DNA of 41,135 nt from Candidatus Gastranaerophilales bacterium (GCA_944326465.1 CALVEB010000018.1:1-41135); one strand, 5' to 3'; counted from the first letter of the stretch, positions 1 through 7,617 are shown. The notes: generated by a model not told the origin, from the sequence alone. Numbers and translations are program-made.

Positions 1-77
1 GATTTGTGGACGGAGCGCGAGCCGTACACTATTCCGCTAAAAACAGGCAACGCATAAATCTTGCGTTGCCTGTTTTT
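1..77. repeat. Left copy of a 77-bp terminal inverted repeat
   Basis: The first 77 bases are the exact reverse complement of the last 77 bases (41059-41135); the match stops at base 78. The inner half is a terminator hairpin and the outer 38 bases are GC-richer than the surroundings. The match is exact and sharply bounded, and 77 is a common final de Bruijn k-mer size. I therefore infer that both window ends share one assembly-graph node, meaning a longer repeat lies outside the window in inverted copies. A transposon terminus is much less likely. Confidence 0.9.
39..77. terminator. Bidirectional intrinsic terminator hairpin in the left repeat
   Basis: A perfect 16-bp stem (39-54 with 62-77) closes a 7-base loop, with A/T runs at both ends so that either strand gives a U tract. 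It lies just past the stop codon of the minus-strand gene at 80-430 and would end that transcript. Confidence 0.8.
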
Positions 78-79
78 TA

Positions 80-430
80 TTATCTTCTTCTGAACGGATT
101 TCTCCATTTTATGTGATGTTTTTTGGCTGGTTTATTGTGTTTTCTCTGGAAAAATTTTGTATTTTTCTTATGTTTTGGTTTCGGTTTGACATTTGATTTA
201 TGCCTGTGGAATTGAAATTTTTTATGCTGCTGCTCTTTTTTAAGCTTTTTATGTTTTGTTTTTTTGTGTTTTTTAACTTTTTGCGGCCCGTGTGAATGCG
301 GTTTAAACATTCTGTGCTGCGCACTGCGTCCATTATCTCTATGATGCGGAGCAGCCAGACAGTCTGCACTTAATCCCATGCTTAGAAAGACCATACCGGC
401 CAGTAATAATGATAACAGTTTTTTCTTCAT
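80..430 (-). CDS. Secreted, extremely His/Lys-rich small basic protein (unknown function)
   Basis: A 116-residue protein with a clear N-terminal signal peptide (positive MKKK, hydrophobic core to about residue 22, likely cleavage after Leu-Ala-Ala near 27). The mature part of about 89 residues holds roughly 25 Lys, 14 His and 9 Arg and almost no acidic residues, arranged as repeated KKH, KHKK and HRHK clusters, and it ends FRRR. No known domain is recognised. The composition could suit metal, nucleic-acid or polyanion (LPS) binding, but this is inference. A GAGG ribosome binding site 7 bases before the ATG supports the start, and a TATAAT -10 box lies on the minus strand at 477-472. The gene ends into the terminator at 39-77. 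Confidence 0.75.
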   Translation of the reverse strand: MKKKLLSLLLAGMVFLSMGLSADCLAAPHHRDNGRSAQHRMFKPHSHGPQKVKKHKKTKHKKLKKEQQHKKFQFHRHKSNVKPKPKHKKNTKFFQRKHNKPAKKHHIKWRNPFRRR

Positions 431-753
431 ACATTAACCTCTCTTTTTCCCTGATTAAAACTCCCCATATCATTATAACGAAATATAAAAATAAATGTTT
501 ATTTTATACTCCAAAAACATTACATAACGTAACAAATTGGTAATGTTAGCTTTTTTTAGTTTAAAATATCCCAACAGGTTTATAAACTTAAAACTTACGG
601 ATATAAATATATTAAATTAATGTGAAAATACCCATAATTAAATAGGATAAGTCTCCAATTTATTTTATAAATATTAAAAATTATAATATTTAGACATTAA
701 ATTTGTATTTTTTTTGCATTTTTTATGTATAATATTTATGAAAGGATAATAAT
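431..753. other. AT-rich intergenic region with divergent promoters and a dyad
   Basis: About 320 bases of very AT-rich DNA between two divergent genes. Visible are a minus-strand TATAAT (477-472) for the basic protein, a plus-strand TATAAT (728-733) for the ATPase, and an 8-bp inverted repeat AACATTAC/GTAATGTT at 516-523 and 540-547 that could be an operator. No convincing coding frame was seen. Confidence 0.5.
728..733 (+). promoter_or_regulatory. -10 box for the AAA ATPase/RloB pair
   Basis: TATAAT lies 20 bases before the ATG at 754, with an AAAGGA ribosome binding site at 741-746 between them. The -35 is unclear: TTGTAT at 703-708 gives a long 19-bp spacer. Confidence 0.5.
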
Positions 754-2094
754 ATGTTAATTGAATTTAGTGTTAAAAATTTTAAATCAATTAAAAATAA
801 GGTGACTTTAACGATGCAAGCTTCTGCGGATAATACTATTTCTAAGAATATTGCTAAAATTAAACTTCCTCAAATCGATGGCAAAAAAACATTATATCGC
901 ATTCTTAAAACTTCTGTTATATATGGTGCAAATGCATCCGGAAAATCAAATTTATTTAAAGCCATGGACACAATTCGACAAATAATTATAAGTTCTAATT
1001 TTTATCATCCTAATCAGGAAATTCCAATTGATAATTTTAGATTAGATATGAAATGTATTAGCCAACCGACGGAATTTCATTTTATATTTGTTCAAAATAA
1101 TATAAAGTATGCTTATCAAGTAATGTTGACGAAAAAGAAAATTTTAGAAGAAAACTTGTATTATTGGCCCAATGGTCGTCAGGTAAAAATATTTGAACGT
1201 AATGAGAACAATATAAATTTTGGAAATTTTAATAAAACAAAAAATAAGGAGACACAACTAAGAAATAAAATATACGCAGAAGATACAGCAGAAAATATTT
1301 TATTTTTATCAATGGCGAATAAAGTTAATATACAACCGGTAAAAGATGCCTTTAATTGGTTTGCAACAAAACTTATTTTTATGGACAGGATAATTGGAAT
1401 AGGGTCTGATACTACAAGAATGTTGGTTGAGAAGGTTATAAGTAATCAAAATGTATTAAATTATTTACGTATAGCTGACCCGCAGATTGCAGATTTTATA
1501 CTTATTGAGAATGATGCAGACTTAGATGAAAATCACCCTATGAATGCTTTTATAAGAACAGTTATTTTACCGGAAATTGCACGGAAAGAAAATATTAAAA
1601 TCGAAAGTATCGGTAAAATTGTTGGCAAAGCATATAACGAAAAAACCCGAAGAGTTGGAATTGGAGAAAATGGTGAAAAAGTTTTAGTTGACTTTGATAT
1701 TTCTGACGAATCTGATGGTACACAACGATATTACGGTCTGATTGGTCCAATAATATCTAGTTTAAAAAAGGATTGTACAATTTTGTTTGACGAATTAGAA
1801 TTACGTCTACATCCTTTGCTTTCCAAAGGGATTATTGAATTATTTACATCCGAAGCAAATTTGAAAAATGCGCAATTAATAATTACATCTCATAATGTTA
1901 ATCTAATTGATTCAAAAGGATTATTTAGAAGAGATCAAATATGGTTTACTGAAAAAAATCAATCTAGTGAGACAGAATTATATTCTCTTGATGACATTAT
2001 AGGTGTTCGTAATTCAATGATTAGGTCTAAAAATTATTTGAAGGGAAAATTTGGTGCAATTCCCGATTTAAACTGGGAGCATGTGCATGAATAG
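754..2094 (+). CDS. AAA family ATPase of the RloA/AbiLi type (phage-defence ATPase)
   Basis: A 446-residue SMC/OLD-like ABC-type ATPase. The N-terminus (IEFSVKNFKSIK) is the usual start of AAA15/AbiLi ATPases, Walker A is GANASGKSN at about 58-66, a signature-like SDGTQR follows late, then Walker B TILFDELELRLHP at about 341-353 and a His switch in ITSHNVNLID. Known biology: such ATPases pair with RloB, AbiLii or DUF4435 TOPRIM-like effectors in abortive infection systems (AbiL, RloAB, PARIS). Here the partner gene overlaps the 3' end, which fits the assignment. A good ribosome binding site and TATAAT precede it. Its base composition is clearly more AT-rich than the metabolic genes nearby, suggesting transfer. 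Whether it is active against phage is not visible from sequence. Confidence 0.88.
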   Translation: MLIEFSVKNFKSIKNKVTLTMQASADNTISKNIAKIKLPQIDGKKTLYRILKTSVIYGANASGKSNLFKAMDTIRQIIISSNFYHPNQEIPIDNFRLDMKCISQPTEFHFIFVQNNIKYAYQVMLTKKKILEENLYYWPNGRQVKIFERNENNINFGNFNKTKNKETQLRNKIYAEDTAENILFLSMANKVNIQPVKDAFNWFATKLIFMDRIIGIGSDTTRMLVEKVISNQNVLNYLRIADPQIADFILIENDADLDENHPMNAFIRTVILPEIARKENIKIESIGKIVGKAYNEKTRRVGIGENGEKVLVDFDISDESDGTQRYYGLIGPIISSLKKDCTILFDELELRLHPLLSKGIIELFTSEANLKNAQLIITSHNVNLIDSKGLFRRDQIWFTEKNQSSETELYSLDDIIGVRNSMIRSKNYLKGKFGAIPDLNWEHVHE

Positions 2095-2704
2095 ACACAT
2101 TGAAGAAATCCGACGTGGAAGAAATTTACGTTCAATTAAAAAAAATGTATACATTTCTTGTGAAGGTAAAACAGAGAAGGCATATTTAGTTGGGCTTAAA
2201 AAACAATTCTCTCAAAAAGTTAATATAAAAATAAGTTATACTAACAAAACTAACGCTAAAGATATTGTTAAAAATTTAAAAAGCAAATTCAAATCTGAAT
2301 ATGAAAAAGATGATTTAAGATACTGTATATTTGATTGCGATGAAAATTCTTCACAAGATTTACTTGTTGCAAAAGAGTTAGCAACACGAGAAAATGCAAA
2401 GATAATTTTTTCGAATCCTTGTTTTGAAATATGGCTTTTATGGCATTTTGAGAATAATTTTTCTTATCAAAATTCTAGAGATAAGTTAAAGAAATTGATA
2501 GAAAATTATATAAGACCTGCCTATTGGACATTAAACAATAACCCTAATTTATATGAACTTATAAAAGAACATCTTAAAACTGCTCAAATGAATTATTATC
2601 AACGAAAAGAGCAATTAGAACGTGAAAATATTAATTGGTACTCACGAGAAAGTAATCCATTTTCTAATTTAGATGATTTGTACAGTGATTTAGCAGCCTT
2701 ATAA
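2087..2704 (+). CDS. RloB family protein (TOPRIM-like effector partner of the ATPase)
   Basis: A 205-residue protein of the RloB/AbiLii family. Diagnostic elements are CEGKTEKAYL (Glu26 in the first acidic motif), FDCDEN at 82-87 (acidic pair), and SNPCFEIWLLWHF at 109-121; this order resembles the acidic centre of TOPRIM nucleases. An in-frame ATG six bases upstream (2081) is possible, but the GGGAG at 2075-2079 sits at ideal spacing for 2087. The gene overlaps the ATPase by 8 bases, implying translational coupling and a two-protein complex. I infer that the ATPase senses or scaffolds and this subunit is the nuclease or toxin. The 3' side runs straight into a broken DUF1848 gene on the other strand. 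Confidence 0.87.
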   Translation: MNRHIEEIRRGRNLRSIKKNVYISCEGKTEKAYLVGLKKQFSQKVNIKISYTNKTNAKDIVKNLKSKFKSEYEKDDLRYCIFDCDENSSQDLLVAKELATRENAKIIFSNPCFEIWLLWHFENNFSYQNSRDKLKKLIENYIRPAYWTLNNNPNLYELIKEHLKTAQMNYYQRKEQLERENINWYSRESNPFSNLDDLYSDLAAL

Positions 2705-2757
2705 ATTATTATATCATTTTAAACTGAAAAATATTTAATAAACCTATAATATATTAC

Positions 2758-2907
2758 TCAATCAACTACATTAGGGGGCAATTCATATCATGTAACTTTA
2801 TTGGGAAATAAAGGATTCAGTGAATGTACAAAGCCTTCCTTAAATCTTTTTAAAAGCCAGTTTGTATAATATTGTACGGTATCTGTTCTTGAGCCTGTAT
2901 TTAATAT
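2758..2907 (-). pseudogene. Degraded N-terminal fragment of a DUF1848 family gene
   Basis: On the minus strand a continuous frame encodes ILNTGSRTDTVQYYTNW followed by LLKRFKEGFVHSLNPLFPNK-VT, then an in-frame TGA, YELPPNVVD, and a second TGA. This matches the start of DUF1848 proteins (radical-SAM-like family, pattern GSRTD...NP..P..V.RY.L.P..VD C). The two stops fall where the family has Arg and Cys, so each needs one base change. The start codon is missing and the rest of the protein (normally a few hundred residues) is absent. The fragment ends about 50 bases from the RloB stop, consistent with truncation when the defence pair arrived. Family recall is from memory, not a search. Confidence 0.7.
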
Positions 2908-2958
2908 TTTATATAAAACAAGACTAAGAAAAAACTATAAATTCCAGATTCAACTTAT

Positions 2959-2977
2959 TTATGCCTAAAAGGCATAA
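2959..2977. other. Small hairpin in the leader of the 3046 gene
   Basis: A perfect 8-bp stem TTATGCCT/AGGCATAA with an AAA loop lies about 70 bases before the next gene. It has no U tract, so it is more likely an operator or mRNA feature than a terminator. The rest of 2705-3045 is the DUF1848 remnant plus AT-rich promoter DNA (TTGCTA at 2999-3004 is a possible -35). Confidence 0.4.
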
Positions 2978-3045
2978 TTCGTAATACAATATAAGTATTT
3001 GCTATTTTTAGAAAAATAATAAATAATAATATAGAAAGGGTTTGT

Positions 3046-3276
3046 ATGAATTTGAAAAACGATGAGGACATATTACAAAATCTGAAAGATGCTGACTGTT
3101 CCGGTGAATTCATAGAAGAATTTTTTAAGTTAAAAAAATACGGGCATAGTAAACTGCTTGTACAATTACTTTTTAAGCATAAGAATTATCTTCTTGAAAA
3201 TCTTCACAAGGCGCAAAGGAAAATAGATTGTCTTGATTATTTGATTTTTCAAATAAATCGCAGTATTGCATCCTGA
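3046..3276 (+). CDS. Small helical protein of unknown function (76 aa)
   Basis: A short, mostly helical, soluble protein (LKDADCSGEFIEEFFKLKK...HKAQRKIDCLDYLIFQI). The pattern, a helical pair around a DCLDYL segment, resembles small hypothetical proteins I recall next to MerR-type regulators and redox or detoxification genes in gut Firmicutes; this is recollection only. AAAGGG lies 8 bases before the ATG. It is the first gene of the same-strand run 3046-5653 and sits 30 bases before the hydrolase, so it is probably co-transcribed. No catalytic motif is visible; a regulatory or adaptor role is possible. Confidence 0.65.
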   Translation: MNLKNDEDILQNLKDADCSGEFIEEFFKLKKYGHSKLLVQLLFKHKNYLLENLHKAQRKIDCLDYLIFQINRSIAS

Positions 3277-3306
3277 TTATAATATTTCAACACAACGGAG
3301 GTATAT

Positions 3307-4344
3307 ATGTTAAAAAAACTATTATTATTTGTAATAACATTTGTATTAATTATAGGAGGAACAAGTATGAGTATTGCAAAAAACAATGATTGGGACAAAA
3401 CATTTGCTAAAAGTGATAATGTAGATGTTCAAAAAGTAAGTTTTAAAAACAGATATGGTATAACTCTTGTTGGAGATTTATACACGCCGAAAAATAAACC
3501 GTCAGGGAAAATGGCTGCGATAGCCGTGGCCGGCCCTTTTGGTGCGGTTAAAGAACAGGCCTCAGGTTTGTATGCTCAAACTATGGCAGAAAGAGGATTT
3601 ATAACACTGGCGTTTGATCCGTCATACACAGGTGAAAGTTCAGGAGAACCGAGAAATGTATCATCTCCTGAGATTAACACGGAGGATTTTTCTGCTGCAG
3701 TTGATTATTTAAGTAACAGAGAAGATGTAGATCCGGAAAAAATCGGAATTATCGGTATTTGCGGATTTGGCGGTTTCGGGTTGAATGCAGCGGCTATTGA
3801 TACAAGGATTAAAGGAACTGTTACGATTACTATGTATGATATGACAAGAGTCACTGCAAACGGATACTTTGATGCAATGGATGAAAATGCACGCTATGAA
3901 TTAAAAGAATCACTTAATAAACAGAGAACCGAAGATTTTAAAAACGGAACTTATGCAAAAGCAGCAGGTTTACCTGAAAAATTGACAGGTGAAGAACCGC
4001 AGTTTGTCAAAGATTACTATGGATATTACAAAACTTCCCGCGGTTTCCATGAACGTTCAATTAACTCTAACGGAAACTGGAATACAACAGCTTCTCTGGC
4101 GCTAATCAATATGCCTATTTTGGCTTACAGCAATGAAATCAGAAATGCAGTATTGATAATTCACGGTGAAAAAGCTCACAGCAGATATTTTTCAGAAGAC
4201 GCTTTCAAAAAACTTAAAGGCGGCAATAAAGAACTTTTGATTGTTCAAGGCGCTAACCACGTTGATTTGTACGACAATCTTGAAAAAATTCCGTTTGATA
4301 AAATCGAACAATTTTTTACAACTTACCTCAAGGAGAATAAATAA
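3307..4344 (+). CDS. Exported alpha/beta hydrolase with Cys nucleophile (dienelactone hydrolase-like)
   Basis: A 345-residue protein with a hydrophobic signal peptide (residues 1-20, possible cleavage after SIA at 24). The hydrolase core shows YGITLVGDLYTP, the nucleophile elbow GICGFGG with Cys152 in place of Ser, and a late His in GANHVDLYD. A Cys nucleophile is typical of dienelactone-hydrolase-like enzymes. GGAGG precedes the ATG at 3307. A second consensus site, AGGAGG, is embedded in the signal-peptide codons, 7 bases before an in-frame ATG at 3367. Initiation there would give a cytoplasmic form starting MSIAKNN. The stop overlaps the next ATG by one base, indicating an operon with the cupin and CMD genes. 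The substrate is unknown. Confidence 0.85.
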   Translation: MLKKLLLFVITFVLIIGGTSMSIAKNNDWDKTFAKSDNVDVQKVSFKNRYGITLVGDLYTPKNKPSGKMAAIAVAGPFGAVKEQASGLYAQTMAERGFITLAFDPSYTGESSGEPRNVSSPEINTEDFSAAVDYLSNREDVDPEKIGIIGICGFGGFGLNAAAIDTRIKGTVTITMYDMTRVTANGYFDAMDENARYELKESLNKQRTEDFKNGTYAKAAGLPEKLTGEEPQFVKDYYGYYKTSRGFHERSINSNGNWNTTASLALINMPILAYSNEIRNAVLIIHGEKAHSRYFSEDAFKKLKGGNKELLIVQGANHVDLYDNLEKIPFDKIEQFFTTYLKENK

Positions 4345-4796
4345 TGAAAAAATTACTATTGATATTATTTGCGATTATAATAACAGGAGGTATAACTATG
4401 GCAAAAGAATTAGAACAACCATTTGCAAAAGGTGAGATTAATCCATATAGCAAATTTTTTACCGGAACAACACATCTTCAAAGGCTTGTAGAACGGGATG
4501 ATATCTGGAATTCGTCCATTGCAAATGTGACATTTGATGCGGGGGCAAGGACAAACTGGCACAAACATTCAGGAGGTCAGATACTACTTGTAACAGCAGG
4601 AGAGGGGCGATATCAGGAAAAAGATAAAGAAATACAAATTCTTAAAGCCGGCGATGTGGTGAAAATTCCGCCAAATGTTGAACACTGGCACGGGGCAGCA
4701 CCGGACAGCGAATTTGCACATATTTCAATAGAGCCGAATATTCCTGATAATGAAACGATCTGGCTTGAGCCTGTTACAGACGAACAATATAAATAG
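4344..4796 (+). CDS. Cupin domain protein with signal peptide (carboxymuconolactone-type cluster)
   Basis: A 150-residue single-cupin protein. The metal-binding cupin motifs are WHKHSGGQILLVTAGEG and GDVVKIPPNVEHWHGA, giving three or four His ligands plus Gln/Glu. Residues 1-20 form a signal peptide with possible cleavage after TMA. As in the preceding gene, codons for Thr-Gly-Gly contain AGGAGG 7 bases before an in-frame ATG at 4398, which would yield a cytoplasmic protein starting MAKELEQ. The upstream start at 4344 also has AGGAG at good spacing. Cupins of this kind commonly neighbour carboxymuconolactone decarboxylase family genes, as here. Its reaction is not known. Confidence 0.88.
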   Translation: MKKLLLILFAIIITGGITMAKELEQPFAKGEINPYSKFFTGTTHLQRLVERDDIWNSSIANVTFDAGARTNWHKHSGGQILLVTAGEGRYQEKDKEIQILKAGDVVKIPPNVEHWHGAAPDSEFAHISIEPNIPDNETIWLEPVTDEQYK

Positions 4797-4807
4797 GAGT
4801 GCAGGTT

Positions 4808-5653
4808 ATGTTTAAAAAGATATTATCTTTACTTATTGTATTTATAATGGCTCAAAACTTTATTTGGGCACAGTTGATTAGTAATGAGGATAAAACGATG
4901 ACAAGAACAGATATTTGTAAAGAGAACTATAAAACACTTTTTGGCGGTGAAGCTTTGAGTCCTGCTGGTGACGATCCTGAAATGATGGCCATTTTGCAGA
5001 AATATATTTTTGGCGAAGTTTTTACGGTTGGCGAACTTGATATTAAAACGCGGGAAATGATAACTGTTACTTCACTTGCTGTTCAACAGACGTTACCGCA
5101 GCTAAAAGCGCATATCAACGGGGCATTGAATGCAGGAGTTACTCCGGTTGAATTGAGAGAGGCTATTTATCAGCTTGCGCCGTTTATCGGTTTCCCTAAG
5201 ACTTTGAATGCTCTGGGTGTATTAAACGAAGTGTTTAAAGAAAGAGGGGTTGCCACTCCTCTGAAATCAACGGCAACGGTTAAGGAAGAAGAGCGCTATG
5301 AAAAAGGTTTGGCAATTCAAAATCCTCTATATGGCGATGAAATAAAAGTTTCAATGGAGGGCTTGCCTGACAATATGGGAGCAGATGTTGCAAGATTTCT
5401 AACAGAAGTCTGCTTTGGCGATTTTTATACACGAGAAGGGCTGGATTTGAAAACAAGAGAACTTTTAATGTTGAGTGCACTTGTCACAACAGGCAATACA
5501 GAAACATTAAAGAGCCATATTAAAGGGAATTTGAAAGCCGGAAATACAAAGGAAACAATAACAGCGGCAATAATACAGTGTTTGCCTTACGTGGGTTTCC
5601 CGAACACACTTGCTTCTCTCAGGGCAATGAAGACAGTCTTTGCTGAAGAATAG
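4808..5653 (+). CDS. Tandem carboxymuconolactone decarboxylase-like (AhpD-like) protein with signal peptide
   Basis: A 281-residue protein with two repeated CMD domains, each with the pattern GEVFT/GDFYTREGLDLKTRE followed by LKAHINGALNAG or LKSHIKGNLKAG and a PF(Y)VGFP(N/K)T segment. The conserved His of each repeat is present and the AhpD CxxC pair is absent, so it resembles gamma-carboxymuconolactone decarboxylase rather than a peroxidase. The ATG at 4808 has AGGAG 8 bases upstream, better than the GTG at 4799. Residues 1-20 form a signal peptide ending FIWA. A third internal start (ATG at 4898, preceded by GAGGA) would produce a soluble form MTRTDICK. It is the last gene of the operon. 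Confidence 0.87.
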   Translation: MFKKILSLLIVFIMAQNFIWAQLISNEDKTMTRTDICKENYKTLFGGEALSPAGDDPEMMAILQKYIFGEVFTVGELDIKTREMITVTSLAVQQTLPQLKAHINGALNAGVTPVELREAIYQLAPFIGFPKTLNALGVLNEVFKERGVATPLKSTATVKEEERYEKGLAIQNPLYGDEIKVSMEGLPDNMGADVARFLTEVCFGDFYTREGLDLKTRELLMLSALVTTGNTETLKSHIKGNLKAGNTKETITAAIIQCLPYVGFPNTLASLRAMKTVFAEE

Positions 5654-5687
5654 CTAACTTTTATAAAATATTTTTTCATCTACAACA

Positions 5688-5716
5688 ACAAAACCGACAA
5701 AAATTGTCGGTTTTGT
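5688..5716. terminator. Bidirectional terminator between convergent genes
   Basis: A perfect 13-bp stem (5688-5700 with 5704-5716) closes an AAA loop. It is followed by a T run on the plus strand and has A-rich sequence on the other side. It lies between the plus-strand CMD gene and the minus-strand lipoprotein gene. Confidence 0.85.
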
Positions 5717-5726
5717 AATTTTTTTA

Positions 5727-6407
5727 TTAATTATTTAATATAATTTTTCTTCTTTTCATCACTAACAGCAAAATTAGACTAAGAAACAGTATTCCGCCTG
5801 CAATTGTGCCGCCTATTGCAAGATAATTTAATAAAATAAATTCTACATAAATATCATTATTTTGAGTATAATCTATAGGCCAGCATAATTCACGATCTCC
5901 ATTTACAATTTTTGCATTATGCGATTTAGGTTTACAAGGCAATTTGACCGTAATCTTTGATTTATATATGTCGTTGATATTAACATTCGTTGCTGTATTA
6001 GGATCTACTTCTTTTTTAAAACCTTCTACATAGCCTGCAAGTCTGTATTTATCATAGAAAAAATGTTTTTCTGCTGTTAGAAGTCTTTCTCCTGCTGGTT
6101 TCAATATTCTTACTATATCTTTAAGGTCATTATTTAATAAGTCCGGAACAGTTGTTATATACTTTGCTCCAACCATTTTATCTTCTGTTATTTTTACTTT
6201 TTCTGTTCTCGTATTTTCATTATCAACCGGTTTCAGGTCCTCAAAAGTAGTGTCAATTTTTTCGTAAGTCCCGAGTTCCTGATTTATAAGAAAGTCATTT
6301 TCGACAACCGCATTCCCTTTGTTGTCAAACGTGATAGTTGTATCTGTTTTTACGCAGCCTGTCGTAAATATCATTGTCAAAAAGAGCATCAGGAAAAGTT
6401 TTTTCAT
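5727..6407 (-). CDS. Membrane-anchored lipoprotein, LppM/DUF3153-like
   Basis: A 226-residue protein beginning MKKLFLMLFLTMIFTTGC, a lipoprotein signal with Cys18 in the lipobox. It has a mainly beta-rich extracytoplasmic region (TITFDNKGNAVVEN...) and one C-terminal transmembrane helix (about 197-219) ending in a KRRK basic tail. Lipid anchor plus C-terminal helix is the layout of LppM/DUF3153 proteins, a family known in Cyanobacteria and Actinobacteria; the match is by layout and the start motif only. The start at 6407 has a GGAG 8 bases upstream; a longer frame to 6440 lacks a signal-like beginning. It diverges from the glycosyltransferase genes. Confidence 0.7.
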   Translation of the reverse strand: MKKLFLMLFLTMIFTTGCVKTDTTITFDNKGNAVVENDFLINQELGTYEKIDTTFEDLKPVDNENTRTEKVKITEDKMVGAKYITTVPDLLNNDLKDIVRILKPAGERLLTAEKHFFYDKYRLAGYVEGFKKEVDPNTATNVNINDIYKSKITVKLPCKPKSHNAKIVNGDRELCWPIDYTQNNDIYVEFILLNYLAIGGTIAGGILFLSLILLLVMKRRKIILNN

Positions 6408-6475
6408 ACATAGATCTCCGTTTTTTATACAATATAGCATACGTGTTAGAATACTGCAATAATTTACGGAATATT

Positions 6476-6512
6476 AATCCGGTTGTCATATCCGGATTTT
6501 TTATGGTATAGT
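6476..6512 (+). promoter_or_regulatory. Promoter with overlapping dyad before the GT9 gene
   Basis: An inverted repeat AATCCGG/CCGGATT (6476-6482 and 6492-6498) encloses a -35 TTGTCA (6483-6488). An extended -10 TGGTATAGT ends at 6512, with an 18-bp spacer. The dyad is followed by TTTT and could pass for a terminator. No plus-strand gene ends upstream, so an operator over the -35 is the better reading. Confidence 0.55.
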
Positions 6513-6549
6513 TATTTGCAGCCGGAGTTTTGGCTAAAGGACGGGATTT

Positions 6550-7617
6550 GTGGAAAAGAATACTTTTTCTGACGCAGATAATAGAAAAAAGGTTTTGATA
6601 ATTAAATTGTCATCTCTCGGGGATGTTATATTTAATGTGCCTCTTGCCAATGTTTTGAAACAAAACGGATATGAGGTTTCATGGCTTGTCGGAGAAAAAG
6701 GATTTGATATTGTTAACGACAACCCGTGTGTAGATAAAATATTTTTTGCCCCGATTGAAAAGTGGAAAAAATCCAAAAATATTTTCAAAAATCTTAAAGA
6801 AGCTTGTGAACTTTTGCGACAATTGCGCCGTGAAAATTTTGACATTTGTCTTGACACCCAAATGCGTCTGAAAAGTTTGTTTTTTACAAGATTTTGTAAT
6901 GCAAAAAGACGGATTATATCAAAAGACGCAAAAGAATTTTCAAAATTCGGCGCAAATGAAATAATCCCTTCTATAAGAGATGAAAACAACAGTATTGTAA
7001 AAAATTATCTTAAATATGCGCAGTATCTCGGACTTGATGTTGATAATATAACAGTTACATTGCCTCAAGCTTCAAAGGAAGTTATACAGAAAGTTGATGA
7101 ACTTTTGCAAGATGTTGACCGCACAAAGCCGCTTGTTGTTATTGCCCCTGCAACAACATGGATTGGAAAACACTGGGATAAGAATAACTGGAAAGTTTTG
7201 ATATCAGAGCTTGAAAAAGAATACACTCTTATTTTTACCGGAACTAAAAACGATAATGACCTGATAAACTACATTGGCGGGGATAAACATTTAAATATTG
7301 CCGGCAAAACCTCTTTGAAAGAATTGATAGAAGTTTTAAGACGTGCGGATATGGTAATTTCACTTGACAGCGGGACAACGCATCTTGCCTGGGCAACACA
7401 GAACCCGAAAATTGTTTCTATATATTGCTGCACTCCCAAAAATCTGTACGCTCCTGTGGGTGACAGCAATAAGTATGCTGCGATTGCAAGTTCAATATGT
7501 GTTCCGTGCCACCACAAAAAATGCCGCGCGATTGAAAAATATGCCTGCACTGCATCTCCCGCGCCGGAAATTGTTCTGGAAAAAATACATAAATTATTTT
7601 CAGGAGAGAACAAATGA
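6550..7617 (+). CDS. Glycosyltransferase family 9 (LPS heptosyltransferase-like)
   Basis: A 355-residue GT9 protein. It starts with the family N-terminus VLIIKLSSLGDVIFNVPLAN, has a central AIAPATTWIGKHWDKNNW segment where the nucleotide-sugar domain begins, and LDSGTTHLAWATQNP, the family motif for ADP-heptose binding. A C-terminal cluster of Cys (CVPCHHKKCRA) is also typical of WaaC/WaaF-like enzymes. It should transfer a heptose-type sugar to the lipid A core at the inner membrane. It starts with GTG (AAAGGA upstream) and overlaps the next gene by four bases (ATGA), so the two transferases are coupled. The exact acceptor is unknown. Confidence 0.88.
   Translation: MEKNTFSDADNRKKVLIIKLSSLGDVIFNVPLANVLKQNGYEVSWLVGEKGFDIVNDNPCVDKIFFAPIEKWKKSKNIFKNLKEACELLRQLRRENFDICLDTQMRLKSLFFTRFCNAKRRIISKDAKEFSKFGANEIIPSIRDENNSIVKNYLKYAQYLGLDVDNITVTLPQASKEVIQKVDELLQDVDRTKPLVVIAPATTWIGKHWDKNNWKVLISELEKEYTLIFTGTKNDNDLINYIGGDKHLNIAGKTSLKELIEVLRRADMVISLDSGTTHLAWATQNPKIVSIYCCTPKNLYAPVGDSNKYAAIASSICVPCHHKKCRAIEKYACTASPAPEIVLEKIHKLFSGENK

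Noticed and set aside
2758-2907. TGA recoding in the DUF1848 frame
   Set aside because: The two TGA codons fall at expected Arg and Cys positions rather than one consistent residue, the start is missing, and TGA is used as a normal stop elsewhere; decay is simpler.
6476-6502. Intrinsic terminator upstream of the GT9 gene
   Set aside because: No plus-strand transcript ends there; the hairpin loop contains the -35 of a good promoter, so an operator is preferred.
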